The translations under genes and the position numbers were made by a program. A model generated the notes under the pieces. That model was not told where the DNA came from, did not search any database, and saw nothing but the letters and a program-made list of their open reading frames with translations. A DNA stretch of 64,000 nucleotides from DASZQY01 sp035548515 (GTDB lineage: Bacteria > Pseudomonadota > Alphaproteobacteria > Rhizobiales > Kaistiaceae): contig DASZSW010000016.1 of assembly GCA_035548515.1 (NCBI GenBank), positions 12,471-76,470 on the forward strand, written 5' to 3'. Below, one piece after another: positions 26,174 through 34,198 of this stretch. The stretch's first letter is position 1. Each line of letters starts with the position of its first letter.

Positions 26174-28060
26174 ATGCTGCACATCAACGACCTCAGCTAC
26201 CGCATCGGCGAGCGCCTGCTCATCGACCACGCCAGCGTCGCCATTCCGACGGGCGCGAAAGCCGGTCTCGTCGGCAAGAACGGTGCCGGCAAGACGACGC
26301 TGTTCCGGCTGATCGCGGGGGAGATCGGCTCGGAGACCGGCAGCATCTCGTTGCCCCGCAATTGGCGCATCGGCCAGGTCGCGCAGGAAGCGCCGGGCGG
26401 ACCCGAGCATCTGATCGATGTCGTCATCGCCGCCGACCTCGAGCGCAGCGCCCTGCTCGCCGAGTCGGAGACCGCCACCGACGCCCACCGCATCGCCGAG
26501 ATCCACACGCGCCTCGCCGACATCGACTCGCATTCGGCGGAGTCGCGGGCAGCCTCGATCCTCGCCGGCCTTGGCTTCGACGAGGCGACGCAGCACGGCC
26601 CCTGCTCCGCGCTCTCCGGCGGCTGGCGCATGCGCGTGGCGCTCGCCGCCACCCTGTTCACGCAGCCCGACATCCTGCTGCTCGACGAGCCGACCAACTA
26701 CCTGGACCTCGAGGGCACCGTGTGGCTGGAAAATTTCATCGCGCGCTACCCGTACACGGTGGTGATGATCAGCCATGACCGCGACCTCCTCAACCGCGCG
26801 GTCGATACGATCGTCCATCTCGATCAGGGCAAGCTGACGCTCTACCGCGGCAACTACGACTCCTTCGACCGCCAGCGGCGCGAGCGCCAGGCGCTGCTCG
26901 CCAAGGCAAAAAAGAAGCAGGACGACCAGCGCGCCCACATGCAGGCGTTCGTCGATCGCTTTCGCTACAAGGCGTCGAAGGCCCGGCAGGCACAGTCGCG
27001 CCTCAAGATGCTGGAGAAGATGGAGCCGATCGCGGCGCTCGCCGACGACACGATCTTGCCGTTCTCCTTCCCCGACCCGGCAAAGCCGATGGCGCCGCCG
27101 ATCATCCAGCTCGAAGACGCTTCGGTCGGCTACGTCGAGAACGTGCCGGTGCTGAAGAAACTGAACCTGCGCATCGACGACGACGATCGCATCGGCCTGC
27201 TCGGCTCCAACGGCAACGGCAAGTCCACGCTGGCGAAACTGCTCGGCGGCCGCATGCCCGTCATGGGCGGGCGGCAGCGCCGGCTCCATCGCATGGAAGT
27301 CGCCTACTTCGCGCAGCACCAGCTCGACGAGTTGAACCCGGCCCAATCGGCCTACGACCACATCCGCGAGCTGATGCCCGACGCAACCGAGGCCCAGGTC
27401 CGCGCCCGCACCGGCGCCATGGGTTTCACCCGCCAGAAGATGGACACGCCGGCGAAGGATCTGTCGGGCGGCGAGAAGGCGCGCCTACTGCTCGGCCTCG
27501 CGACCTTCACCGGGCCGAACCTGATGATCCTCGACGAGCCGACCAACCACCTCGACATCGACAGCCGCGAGGCGCTGGTCGCGGCGCTCGCCGAATATTC
27601 CGGCGCCGTCATCCTGATCAGCCACGACCGCCATCTGCTGGAAGCTTCCGTCGACCGCCTCTGGCTGGTCGCCAACGGCACCGTGGAGCCCTTCGACGGC
27701 GACCTCGCCGACTATCGTTCGCTGGTGCTCGATTCCCGCCAGGGCCGCAACAGCGGTCGCGCCACGCCCGCATCGATCAAGGGCACCGGCCAGGAGCGGC
27801 GGCGCGAGGCGGCGAAACGGCGCGAAGACAGCGCCCCCTTGCGCAAGAAAGTGAAAGACGCCGAAGCGGCGATCGCCAAGCTGCAAAACGCACTGGCCGA
27901 CATCGACAGGAAGCTCGCTGACCCGAAACTTTACAACCGCCCGGTCGACGCAGCCTTCCTCGCCAAGGAGCGCGCCGACACGGTGCGCGCGATCGCAGCC
28001 GCCGAAGACAAGTGGCTCGCCGCCAGCGCCGCGGTCGAAGAAGCCACGGCGGCGGAGTAG
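26174..28060 (+). CDS. ABC-F family ATPase (ribosome-associated type)
   Basis: A 628-residue protein with two ABC ATPase domains and no membrane spans. P-loops are 'GKNGAGKTT' (34-42) and 'GSNGNGKST' (about 342-350). Signatures are 'LSGGWRMRVAL' and 'LSGGEKARLLL', and Walker B parts are 'ILLLDEPTNYLD' and 'LMILDEPTNHLD'. The inter-domain linker is charged ('RQRRERQALLAKAKKKQDDQRAHMQ'), and the C terminus forms a coiled coil ('LRKKVKDAEAAIAKLQNALADID'). ABC-F proteins act on the translating ribosome; the exact member (Uup, EttA or YheS-like) is uncertain, with YheS-like most likely. ATG 26174 is chosen because the open frame upstream is not conserved in style. holC and pepA follow, as in other Rhizobiales. 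Confidence 0.9.
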   Translation: MLHINDLSYRIGERLLIDHASVAIPTGAKAGLVGKNGAGKTTLFRLIAGEIGSETGSISLPRNWRIGQVAQEAPGGPEHLIDVVIAADLERSALLAESETATDAHRIAEIHTRLADIDSHSAESRAASILAGLGFDEATQHGPCSALSGGWRMRVALAATLFTQPDILLLDEPTNYLDLEGTVWLENFIARYPYTVVMISHDRDLLNRAVDTIVHLDQGKLTLYRGNYDSFDRQRRERQALLAKAKKKQDDQRAHMQAFVDRFRYKASKARQAQSRLKMLEKMEPIAALADDTILPFSFPDPAKPMAPPIIQLEDASVGYVENVPVLKKLNLRIDDDDRIGLLGSNGNGKSTLAKLLGGRMPVMGGRQRRLHRMEVAYFAQHQLDELNPAQSAYDHIRELMPDATEAQVRARTGAMGFTRQKMDTPAKDLSGGEKARLLLGLATFTGPNLMILDEPTNHLDIDSREALVAALAEYSGAVILISHDRHLLEASVDRLWLVANGTVEPFDGDLADYRSLVLDSRQGRNSGRATPASIKGTGQERRREAAKRREDSAPLRKKVKDAEAAIAKLQNALADIDRKLADPKLYNRPVDAAFLAKERADTVRAIAAAEDKWLAASAAVEEATAAE

Positions 28061-28089
28061 CGCACTCACGGTGTCTGCCGATGGTGAGC

Positions 28090-28273
28090 CCCTCTCCCCC
28101 ATAGGGAGAGGGCCGTGAGCCTTAGTGAGCGTGAGCGAACTTAGGCGAATGGGGTGAGGGGTTATGCCTTCTCCGGCTAGCGCATAACCCCTCACCCCAC
28201 GCCTCTAATTCGCTTCGCTCATAAGAGGCGCGGCCCTCTCCCTACGGGAGAGGCGGTGCTTCTTCCGGCAGGC
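28090..28273. repeat. Three-hairpin intergenic repeat (REP-like)
   Basis: The 254-bp gap between the ABC-F gene and holC is almost filled by palindromic sequence. Arms: 28090-28098 with 28104-28112 (CCCTCTCCC type); a perfect 18-bp stem 28150-28167 with 28182-28199, loop of 14; and 28235-28242 with 28246-28253. The outer two hairpins are inverted copies of each other around the central long stem. It looks like a mobile REP/RPE-type palindromic unit. It lies at the end of two converging genes and may also stop transcription from either side. Confidence 0.75.
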
Positions 28274-28314
28274 GTAGCGCCCATTCATTCGGCAAATGGC
28301 GCCCGCAATGCGCC

Positions 28315-28764
28315 CTACGCCTTCTTCTCCCAACGGCCGCGATCGGATTGCTGCCAATACGTGGCGTCGTGGCCCGCACCTTTGACCGACGTCCAGTTCG
28401 CGCGCGCCTTGTCCACGGCGTCCTGGTCGTTGCCGTCGAACAGGATGACCACGCGACGGTAGTCGGCGTAGTTCGCGACCTCCGCGCCGTCGGCCAGGAA
28501 GCGCACCTCGGCGTGGTTCGGGTTGTCGTCCTCGGCGGTCAGCCAGACCGGCTGCTCCGCGGCGTGGCCATCCTTCGCCGTGCCGTGCGGCAGGAAGCCA
28601 TCGTCGCGATACGTCCACAGATGGGCGTCGAGCGCATCGCGTCGTTCCTCGGAGCCAAGCTGCACCACCGCGCGCCACTTGCGCTCGAGGCACCGCTCCA
28701 GCAGCTCGGGCAGGATGCGCTCCAGCGGCTGGTTTTGGATGTGATAGAAGAGCACCTCGGTCAA
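28315..28764 (-). CDS. holC: DNA polymerase III subunit chi
   Basis: A 149-residue HolC. It begins 'MTEVLFYHIQNQPLERILPELLERCLERKWRAVV', with 'LGSEERRDALDAHLWTYRDDGFLPHGT' and 'VRFLADGAE' following, the usual blocks of the chi subunit. Chi ties the clamp loader to SSB. It diverges from the glycosyltransferase gene with only 19 bp between the two start codons. pepA lies beyond that inserted glycosyltransferase, holC and pepA being neighbours in many relatives. Confidence 0.93.
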   Translation of the reverse strand: MTEVLFYHIQNQPLERILPELLERCLERKWRAVVQLGSEERRDALDAHLWTYRDDGFLPHGTAKDGHAAEQPVWLTAEDDNPNHAEVRFLADGAEVANYADYRRVVILFDGNDQDAVDKARANWTSVKGAGHDATYWQQSDRGRWEKKA

Positions 28765-28783
28765 CGGGACAGCTCCGGAGCGA

Positions 28784-30307
28784 ATGCGACGGCGCTATCC
28801 CTACATTCCAATCGGGTTTCCTGTGAAGCGCCTCGCTGACAATCTTGCTCACGCCTTCGACCAACGTCCCGAATCGTTCTTCCTCGTCGTGCTGGCCGTG
28901 CAGGCGGTTCTCTGGTTCCTCGCGCCGGTGCTCACCTATTCGAACGCGCCGGTCGACATCGTTGAGAACCTCGCGTGGGGGCGCGAATGGCAGCTCGGCT
29001 ACGCCTCCCATCCGCCGCTCCAAGCTTGGCTGAGCATGGGTGCGGTTTGGCTCGCGGGCAACGCAATCTGGCCGATATTCGTGCTCTCGCAGATCGCGAT
29101 GGCGCTCACATACCTGCCGCTCTATCTGCTCGGCCGCGAGGCAGGCGGCGCGCGCGTCGGCCTCTTCGCCGTCCTGATCTTCAGCCTCGTGTTCTACGCC
29201 AACTGGCCAACGCCCGAGTTCAACGCCAACGTTCTCCAGATGCCGATCTGGGCGTTCGCGACATGGGAATTGTGGCGGGCGATCAAGACCGAGCGGCTCA
29301 TATGGTGGCTGACATTCGGCTTCACATGCGCGCTTGCGGCGTACGCCAAGTACAGCGCGGTCATCCTGTTCGCTGCACTCTTCCTCGCATCGGTGGCGAT
29401 CCCGGAGGGGCGCCGGGCCTATCGCACCGTTGGCCCTTATCTTGCGGTCGCCCTCGCCCTCGCACTGCTGGTGCCACATCTCTGGTGGCTGTGGTCGGCC
29501 GACTTCCTGCCGATCAGGTACGTCGAGGATCGGGCCGGCCGCCCGGAAGGCTTCGATCGCATAACGCGACTGCTCTCGTTTTCCGGAGCCCAGATTCTCG
29601 ATCACCTGCTCCCGGCGGTGGTGCTGCTGGCGAGCGGGATCGGATTTCGATCCATCAACCGCCAACCACTCGCCGACCGCAGCCTGTGGCGCTTCATCCT
29701 CGTGATGGCTTTTGCGCCTTACGCCGTGACGCTGCTCTTCGCGCTGCTCAGCGGGTATGGCCTGCGCGACATGTGGGCTGCGCCCATGCCGATCTGGATC
29801 AGCCTTGTGGCGGCCATCCTGTTTCTGCCGGTGGTGCGGCGCCTGCCCGGCTTCCTTTTCACGTGGGCGGTGGCGTTCGCGCTGCTGCCGGTGCTGCTCG
29901 GCGTCGTGACCGTCGCGTCGCGCGATTTTCCCCACCCGCTTTGGGCGGCATGGCCGGGAAGCGCGATGGCGGACGCACTCGGGGCGGCATGGAAGCAGAA
30001 CACCGGCGGCGCGCCCCTGCGCATCGCGGCTGGCGACCGCTTGTCCGCCGGGCTGATGGGCGCGCTCTATCCCGAGCATCCGCACGTGATGACGCGGGCT
30101 GATTTCCGGCTCAGCCCATGGATCACGCCCGAGGAGCTCGAGCGCGATGGCGCGCTGTTCGTCTGGTACTATAACCCGTTCGACGGCGTGCCGCCGGAAT
30201 ACACGAAGTTTGGCCCGTTCAAGGCCATTGGCACCGTGCAGATCCGCTTCCCCGGACCCGACAGCGCCGCGATCGGCTGGGCGGTGAAGGCGCCGGCGGG
30301 GCGCTAG
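28784..30307 (+). CDS. GT39-like membrane glycosyltransferase
   Basis: A 507-residue polytopic protein with about ten hydrophobic segments. The first large periplasmic loop carries an acidic pair ('NAPVDIVENLAWGREWQLGYASHPPLQAWL'), the ArnT/PMT-like catalytic layout, with 'GYxSHPPL' a family mark. It would move a sugar from a polyprenyl-phosphate carrier to lipid or protein in the periplasm. ATG 28784 follows a GGAG. A GTG at 28823 is an alternative that removes 13 residues and relieves the tight divergent spacing. The gene converges on pepA with a four-base overlap of their ends (30304-30307). Confidence 0.82.
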   Translation: MRRRYPYIPIGFPVKRLADNLAHAFDQRPESFFLVVLAVQAVLWFLAPVLTYSNAPVDIVENLAWGREWQLGYASHPPLQAWLSMGAVWLAGNAIWPIFVLSQIAMALTYLPLYLLGREAGGARVGLFAVLIFSLVFYANWPTPEFNANVLQMPIWAFATWELWRAIKTERLIWWLTFGFTCALAAYAKYSAVILFAALFLASVAIPEGRRAYRTVGPYLAVALALALLVPHLWWLWSADFLPIRYVEDRAGRPEGFDRITRLLSFSGAQILDHLLPAVVLLASGIGFRSINRQPLADRSLWRFILVMAFAPYAVTLLFALLSGYGLRDMWAAPMPIWISLVAAILFLPVVRRLPGFLFTWAVAFALLPVLLGVVTVASRDFPHPLWAAWPGSAMADALGAAWKQNTGGAPLRIAAGDRLSAGLMGALYPEHPHVMTRADFRLSPWITPEELERDGALFVWYYNPFDGVPPEYTKFGPFKAIGTVQIRFPGPDSAAIGWAVKAPAGR

Positions 30308-31776
30308 CCCTCGTAGTTGTCCGCGACCAGGCGGTTGAGCAGCCGTACGCCCCAGCCCGACGCCCACGACCGATTCACCTCGGTCTGGGGCGAGCCCATC
30401 GCGGTGCCGGCGATATCAAGATGCACCCACGGCGTATTCTTGACGAACCGCTTGATGAAATGCGCCGCGGTGATCGACCCCCCATCCCGCCCGCCGGCGT
30501 TCTTCACGTCGGCGAATCTTGAATCGATCTGGCGGTCGTATTCGCGGCCGAGCGGCATGCGCCAGACGGTCTCGCCAGTCGCCTCGCCAGCCGCGGTCAG
30601 CGCTGCGGCCAGGGCATCGTCGGAGGCAAACATGCCGGCGTTCAGGTGGCCGAGCGCGATGATGATGGCGCCGGTCAGCGTCGCCAGATCGATGATGAAC
30701 TTCGGCTTGAAGCGATCTTCCGTATAGGCCACGGCATCGGCCAGGACGAGGCGGCCTTCCGCGTCGGTGTTGATGATTTCGATCGTGCGGCCGGTCATGG
30801 CGGTGACGATGTCGCCCGGACGCTGCGCGTTGCCGTCGGGCATATTCTCGACGATGCCAATGACGCCGATCGCGTTGACCTTCGCCTTGCGGGCGGCGAG
30901 CGCGTAGAGCAGGCCGGTGACCGCGGCGGCGCCCGCCATGTCGCCTTTCATGTCCTCCATGCCGGCGGCCGGCTTGATCGAGATGCCGCCCGTATCGAAG
31001 ACGACGCCTTTGCCGACGAAAGCGACCGGCGCATCCTTCGGTTTGCCCCCGTTCCAGCGCATGATCACCAGGCGCGGCGGGCGCGCGGAGCCCTGCGCGA
31101 CGCCGAGCAGGGCGCGCATGCCGAGCTTCTTCATCTCGGCCTCGTTCAGCACCTCCACCTTTACGCCAACCTTGGTCAGCGCCTTGACGCGGTCGGCGAA
31201 CTCGACCGGCCCCAGCACGTTCGGGGGTTCGTTCACGAGGTCGCGGGCAAAGATCACACCGTCAGCGATCGCACCCTGCGTCCCCCATGCCCTGCGGGCG
31301 GCCGCCGGATCGGCGACAGCGATGGTCACGTCCGTCGGCGGGCGGCTCTTCGGAGCGTCCTCCTTGTCGATCTTGTAGTTGTCGAAGCTGTAGGCCCGGA
31401 GCTTCATGCCGAGCGCCAGGTCGGCCGCCTGCTCCGGCGTGCCGTCGAAATACACCGTCGCCTTCTTCGCCTTGCCGAGCGCGCCGATGATCCCGCCGCC
31501 AAGCTCCACCCAGCCGTTCTTGCCCATGTCCGCTGGCTTGCCGGTGCCGATCGCCACGAGCCGATCGAGGTCGGTGTCGGCCGGCGCGATCAGATCCAGC
31601 GCCGTCTTCGCCTTGCCCTTGAAATCGGCGGTAGCGGCCGCGCGGCGCACGAGTTTCGCGACGCCCAGCGCGGTGGCCGACTTGTCGAGCGTGAGATCAT
31701 CTCCGACCAGAATGGCGACCGTGCCGGTGGGCTTCGCGGCGGGCTTGGCGAACGAAATCGTGGCGAGGTCGGTCAT
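30304..31776 (-). CDS. pepA: Leucyl aminopeptidase (M17)
   Basis: A 490-residue M17 metallo-aminopeptidase. The signature 'NTDAEGRL' is present near 333-340, with the metal-binding Lys/Asp in 'FVGKGVVFDTGGISIKPA' upstream and the catalytic region 'KGDMAGAAAVTGLLYALA'. It is a two-zinc enzyme removing N-terminal residues and in some bacteria also binds DNA. Length is typical. It diverges from lptF across 136 bp. Confidence 0.95.
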   Translation of the reverse strand: MTDLATISFAKPAAKPTGTVAILVGDDLTLDKSATALGVAKLVRRAAATADFKGKAKTALDLIAPADTDLDRLVAIGTGKPADMGKNGWVELGGGIIGALGKAKKATVYFDGTPEQAADLALGMKLRAYSFDNYKIDKEDAPKSRPPTDVTIAVADPAAARRAWGTQGAIADGVIFARDLVNEPPNVLGPVEFADRVKALTKVGVKVEVLNEAEMKKLGMRALLGVAQGSARPPRLVIMRWNGGKPKDAPVAFVGKGVVFDTGGISIKPAAGMEDMKGDMAGAAAVTGLLYALAARKAKVNAIGVIGIVENMPDGNAQRPGDIVTAMTGRTIEIINTDAEGRLVLADAVAYTEDRFKPKFIIDLATLTGAIIIALGHLNAGMFASDDALAAALTAAGEATGETVWRMPLGREYDRQIDSRFADVKNAGGRDGGSITAAHFIKRFVKNTPWVHLDIAGTAMGSPQTEVNRSWASGWGVRLLNRLVADNYEG

Positions 31777-31912
31777 GGCGGCGCTTACCTGATCGTGAAA
31801 GGGCGGGAATTAGCCGCCACATACGGCGCGGATTGTCGCTTGGCAAGGCGTTGCGCCGCGTCGCTCCAGCCGTCCATAATCGGGTGCAAATGCGCCGTCC
31901 GCCGAGTCCTGC

Positions 31913-33085
31913 ATGAAGCTCATCGAGCGATACATCCTTCGCCGGATCGTCAGCGCAACCGCCCTCACCTTCCTGGCCCTTGGCGCGATGCTCTGGCTCA
32001 GCCAGGCGTTGACCCAGTTCGATCTGGTCACCGCCAACGGACAGGCGATCACCACCTTCCTCCAGGTTTCGGCGCTGCTCGTGCCGGTGCTGGTCGCGAT
32101 CGTGTTTCCCGTCTCGCTTCTGATCGCGGTGATCTACACATTCACATCGCTCAACACGGACGCGGAGCTCGTCGTCATCAACGCCAGCGGTGCGCGGCAG
32201 ACGGCAGTGCTGAAGCCGGTGCTGGTGGTGGCATTTTTCGCCACGCTGATCGTGGCGTCGATGACGCTGTACTTCTCCCCGCTGGCGCTGCGCACCTGGA
32301 CGGTGCTGATCACCAACGTGCGCAGCAACATCATCACGCAGTTCATGCACGAGGGCGCGTTCGTCTCGCTGACGCCCAAGCTCACCTTTTCGATCCACAC
32401 GCGCAATCAGGATGGGTCGCTCGGCGGCATCTTCGTCTCCGACGATCGCGAGGCCGACAAGACCGTCTCCTACCTCGCGGAGCGCGGCGCGATCCTGGAG
32501 AATCCGCTGGGCGTGTTCCTGATCATGGCGAACGGCACGATCCAGCAACGCAGCAAGATCGACCAGTCGATCTCGATGATCGAGTTTTCGTCTTACGCCT
32601 TCGACCTGTCGAGCTTCTCGAGCACGGGCACGGTGCCGGTGCTGAAACCGATCGAGCGGCCGACGACGTATCTTTTCCACCCCGACGCCGAAGACACCTA
32701 CTACCAGCAGTTCCCCGCCAAGTTCCGGGCCGAGCTCAACGATCGCATCGCGTCCCCGCTCTACTGCTTCCTGTTCGCCCTGGTGCCGCTGCTGTTCCTC
32801 GGACAGGCAGCGTCGACGCGGCAGGGTCGTGGCGCAAGCATCGGCGCGGCGGCATTTCTGGCGGTGGCGATCCGCATCGTGCCCATATTCCTGCCGACCG
32901 AGACCAGCCTCGTCGCGCAAATCCTCGTCTACGCCATTCCGATCGGCCTCAGCCTGCTCGTGATCCTGCTCGTGCTGTCGGGTGTGCAGTGGCGGCCACC
33001 GGACCGGCTGGTCGCGATCGGCGAGCGATTGTTCGCGCGCGCCAGTGGGCTCGTCGGGCAACGCGCGCCCGCGGCAGCCAAATAG
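31913..33085 (+). CDS. lptF: LPS export permease LptF
   Basis: A 390-residue YjgP/YjgQ-family permease. It opens 'MKLIERYILRRIVSATALTFLALGAMLWLSQAL', with three N-terminal and three C-terminal membrane spans around a ~150-residue periplasmic beta-jellyroll ('FVSLTPKLTFSIHTRNQDGSLGGIFVSDDR'). With LptG and the ATPase LptB it extracts LPS from the inner membrane. LptG follows after 12 bases. Confidence 0.95.
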   Translation: MKLIERYILRRIVSATALTFLALGAMLWLSQALTQFDLVTANGQAITTFLQVSALLVPVLVAIVFPVSLLIAVIYTFTSLNTDAELVVINASGARQTAVLKPVLVVAFFATLIVASMTLYFSPLALRTWTVLITNVRSNIITQFMHEGAFVSLTPKLTFSIHTRNQDGSLGGIFVSDDREADKTVSYLAERGAILENPLGVFLIMANGTIQQRSKIDQSISMIEFSSYAFDLSSFSSTGTVPVLKPIERPTTYLFHPDAEDTYYQQFPAKFRAELNDRIASPLYCFLFALVPLLFLGQAASTRQGRGASIGAAAFLAVAIRIVPIFLPTETSLVAQILVYAIPIGLSLLVILLVLSGVQWRPPDRLVAIGERLFARASGLVGQRAPAAAK

Positions 33086-33097
33086 GACGCGGCCAGG

Positions 33098-34198
33098 ATG
33101 CTCGGGCGGACCCTGTCGTTCTACTTCGCGCGTCACTTCGCAAAGATGGTGGCCGCCATCTTCATGCTCGCCTTCCTGCTGACTGCGCTCGTGACGTATT
33201 TCGAGTTGTTCACGCGCGCTCTCCAGGGCGAAGCGTCAGCGGGCCTGCTGCTGGCGCTGTCGGCCCTCCTCAAGGTGCCGAGCCTGGTTGAGGATGCGCT
33301 GCCCTTCGCGGTGCTGTACGGCTCGATCGCCGCGTTCGTGATCGCCAACCGGCGGCTTGAGGTCGTGGTCGCCCGCGCCGCCGGAGTGTCCGCCTGGCAG
33401 TTTCTGTTGCCTGCCTGCTCGGTCGGGCTGATCGCCGGCATTATCGCGACCGGTCTCTACAATCCGGAGGCGGCGACGCTGCGCTCATGGTCGAACACAC
33501 TGCAGAGCCAGCTTTTCACCGCCCGCTCGCAACCCATCGAGGCGCCGGATGGCAATGGTCCGACATGGACCCGGCAGCAGGCCGATGACGGCACATCATC
33601 GATCATCGGCTCGGTGCAGTCGTTCGATGGCGGCCTCGGCTTGGTCGGCGTCACCGCCTATGCCTTTGATGCGAATGGCCATTTCAAGGAGCGCATCGAC
33701 GCGCCCAAGGCCCATTTCCACGACGGCGGGTGGACGCTCCAGGATGCAACCGTCACAGCGGTGAGCAGCAATCCGAAACGTGTGTCGTCGTACGAACTTG
33801 CGAGCAATCTCTCCGCAAACGAGGTGAAGCGAACCTTCCTACAGATTGATTCGGTTTCGTTTTGGTCGCTTCGCGAGCTGTCGGCTTCCGCCCGTCATGC
33901 GGGCATCTCATCCGACCGCTACGATCTGCAGTACAACGTCCTCCTCGCGCGCCCGATTCTCCTTTTGGCAATGGTACTTATCGCCGCCAACGTGTCGCTC
34001 AGATTCTCGCGTTCCAGAGACCTCGGACGCGTGATTATTACTGGCGTGGCCGTAGGCTTCATGCTTTATGTTGTGATGAAAATTGCGTCTGATTTGGGGA
34101 GTGGTGGCGTCGTGCCGCCACTGCTGGCGGCTTGGCTACCCGCAGTTGTGGCCACGCTGGTCGGCATCACGGTGCTGCTGCACCTGGAGGACGGATGA
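33098..34198 (+). CDS. lptG: LPS export permease LptG
   Basis: A 366-residue partner of LptF with the same 3+3 span layout. 'MLGRTLSFYFARHFAKM' opens the protein, and 'RFSRSRDLGRVIITGVAVGFMLYVVMKI' marks the last spans. The periplasmic domain lies near 120-250. It overlaps the lptD start by four bases (ATGA), so the export channel genes are translated as one unit. Confidence 0.95.
   Translation: MLGRTLSFYFARHFAKMVAAIFMLAFLLTALVTYFELFTRALQGEASAGLLLALSALLKVPSLVEDALPFAVLYGSIAAFVIANRRLEVVVARAAGVSAWQFLLPACSVGLIAGIIATGLYNPEAATLRSWSNTLQSQLFTARSQPIEAPDGNGPTWTRQQADDGTSSIIGSVQSFDGGLGLVGVTAYAFDANGHFKERIDAPKAHFHDGGWTLQDATVTAVSSNPKRVSSYELASNLSANEVKRTFLQIDSVSFWSLRELSASARHAGISSDRYDLQYNVLLARPILLLAMVLIAANVSLRFSRSRDLGRVIITGVAVGFMLYVVMKIASDLGSGGVVPPLLAAWLPAVVATLVGITVLLHLEDG

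Noticed and set aside
28205..30367. 720-codon minus-strand frame across holC and the glycosyltransferase
   Set aside because: Both real genes are clear in other frames; this is a GC shadow.
30646..33291. 881-codon plus-strand frame through pepA and lptF
   Set aside because: Conflicts with unmistakable pepA and lptF; no domain content.
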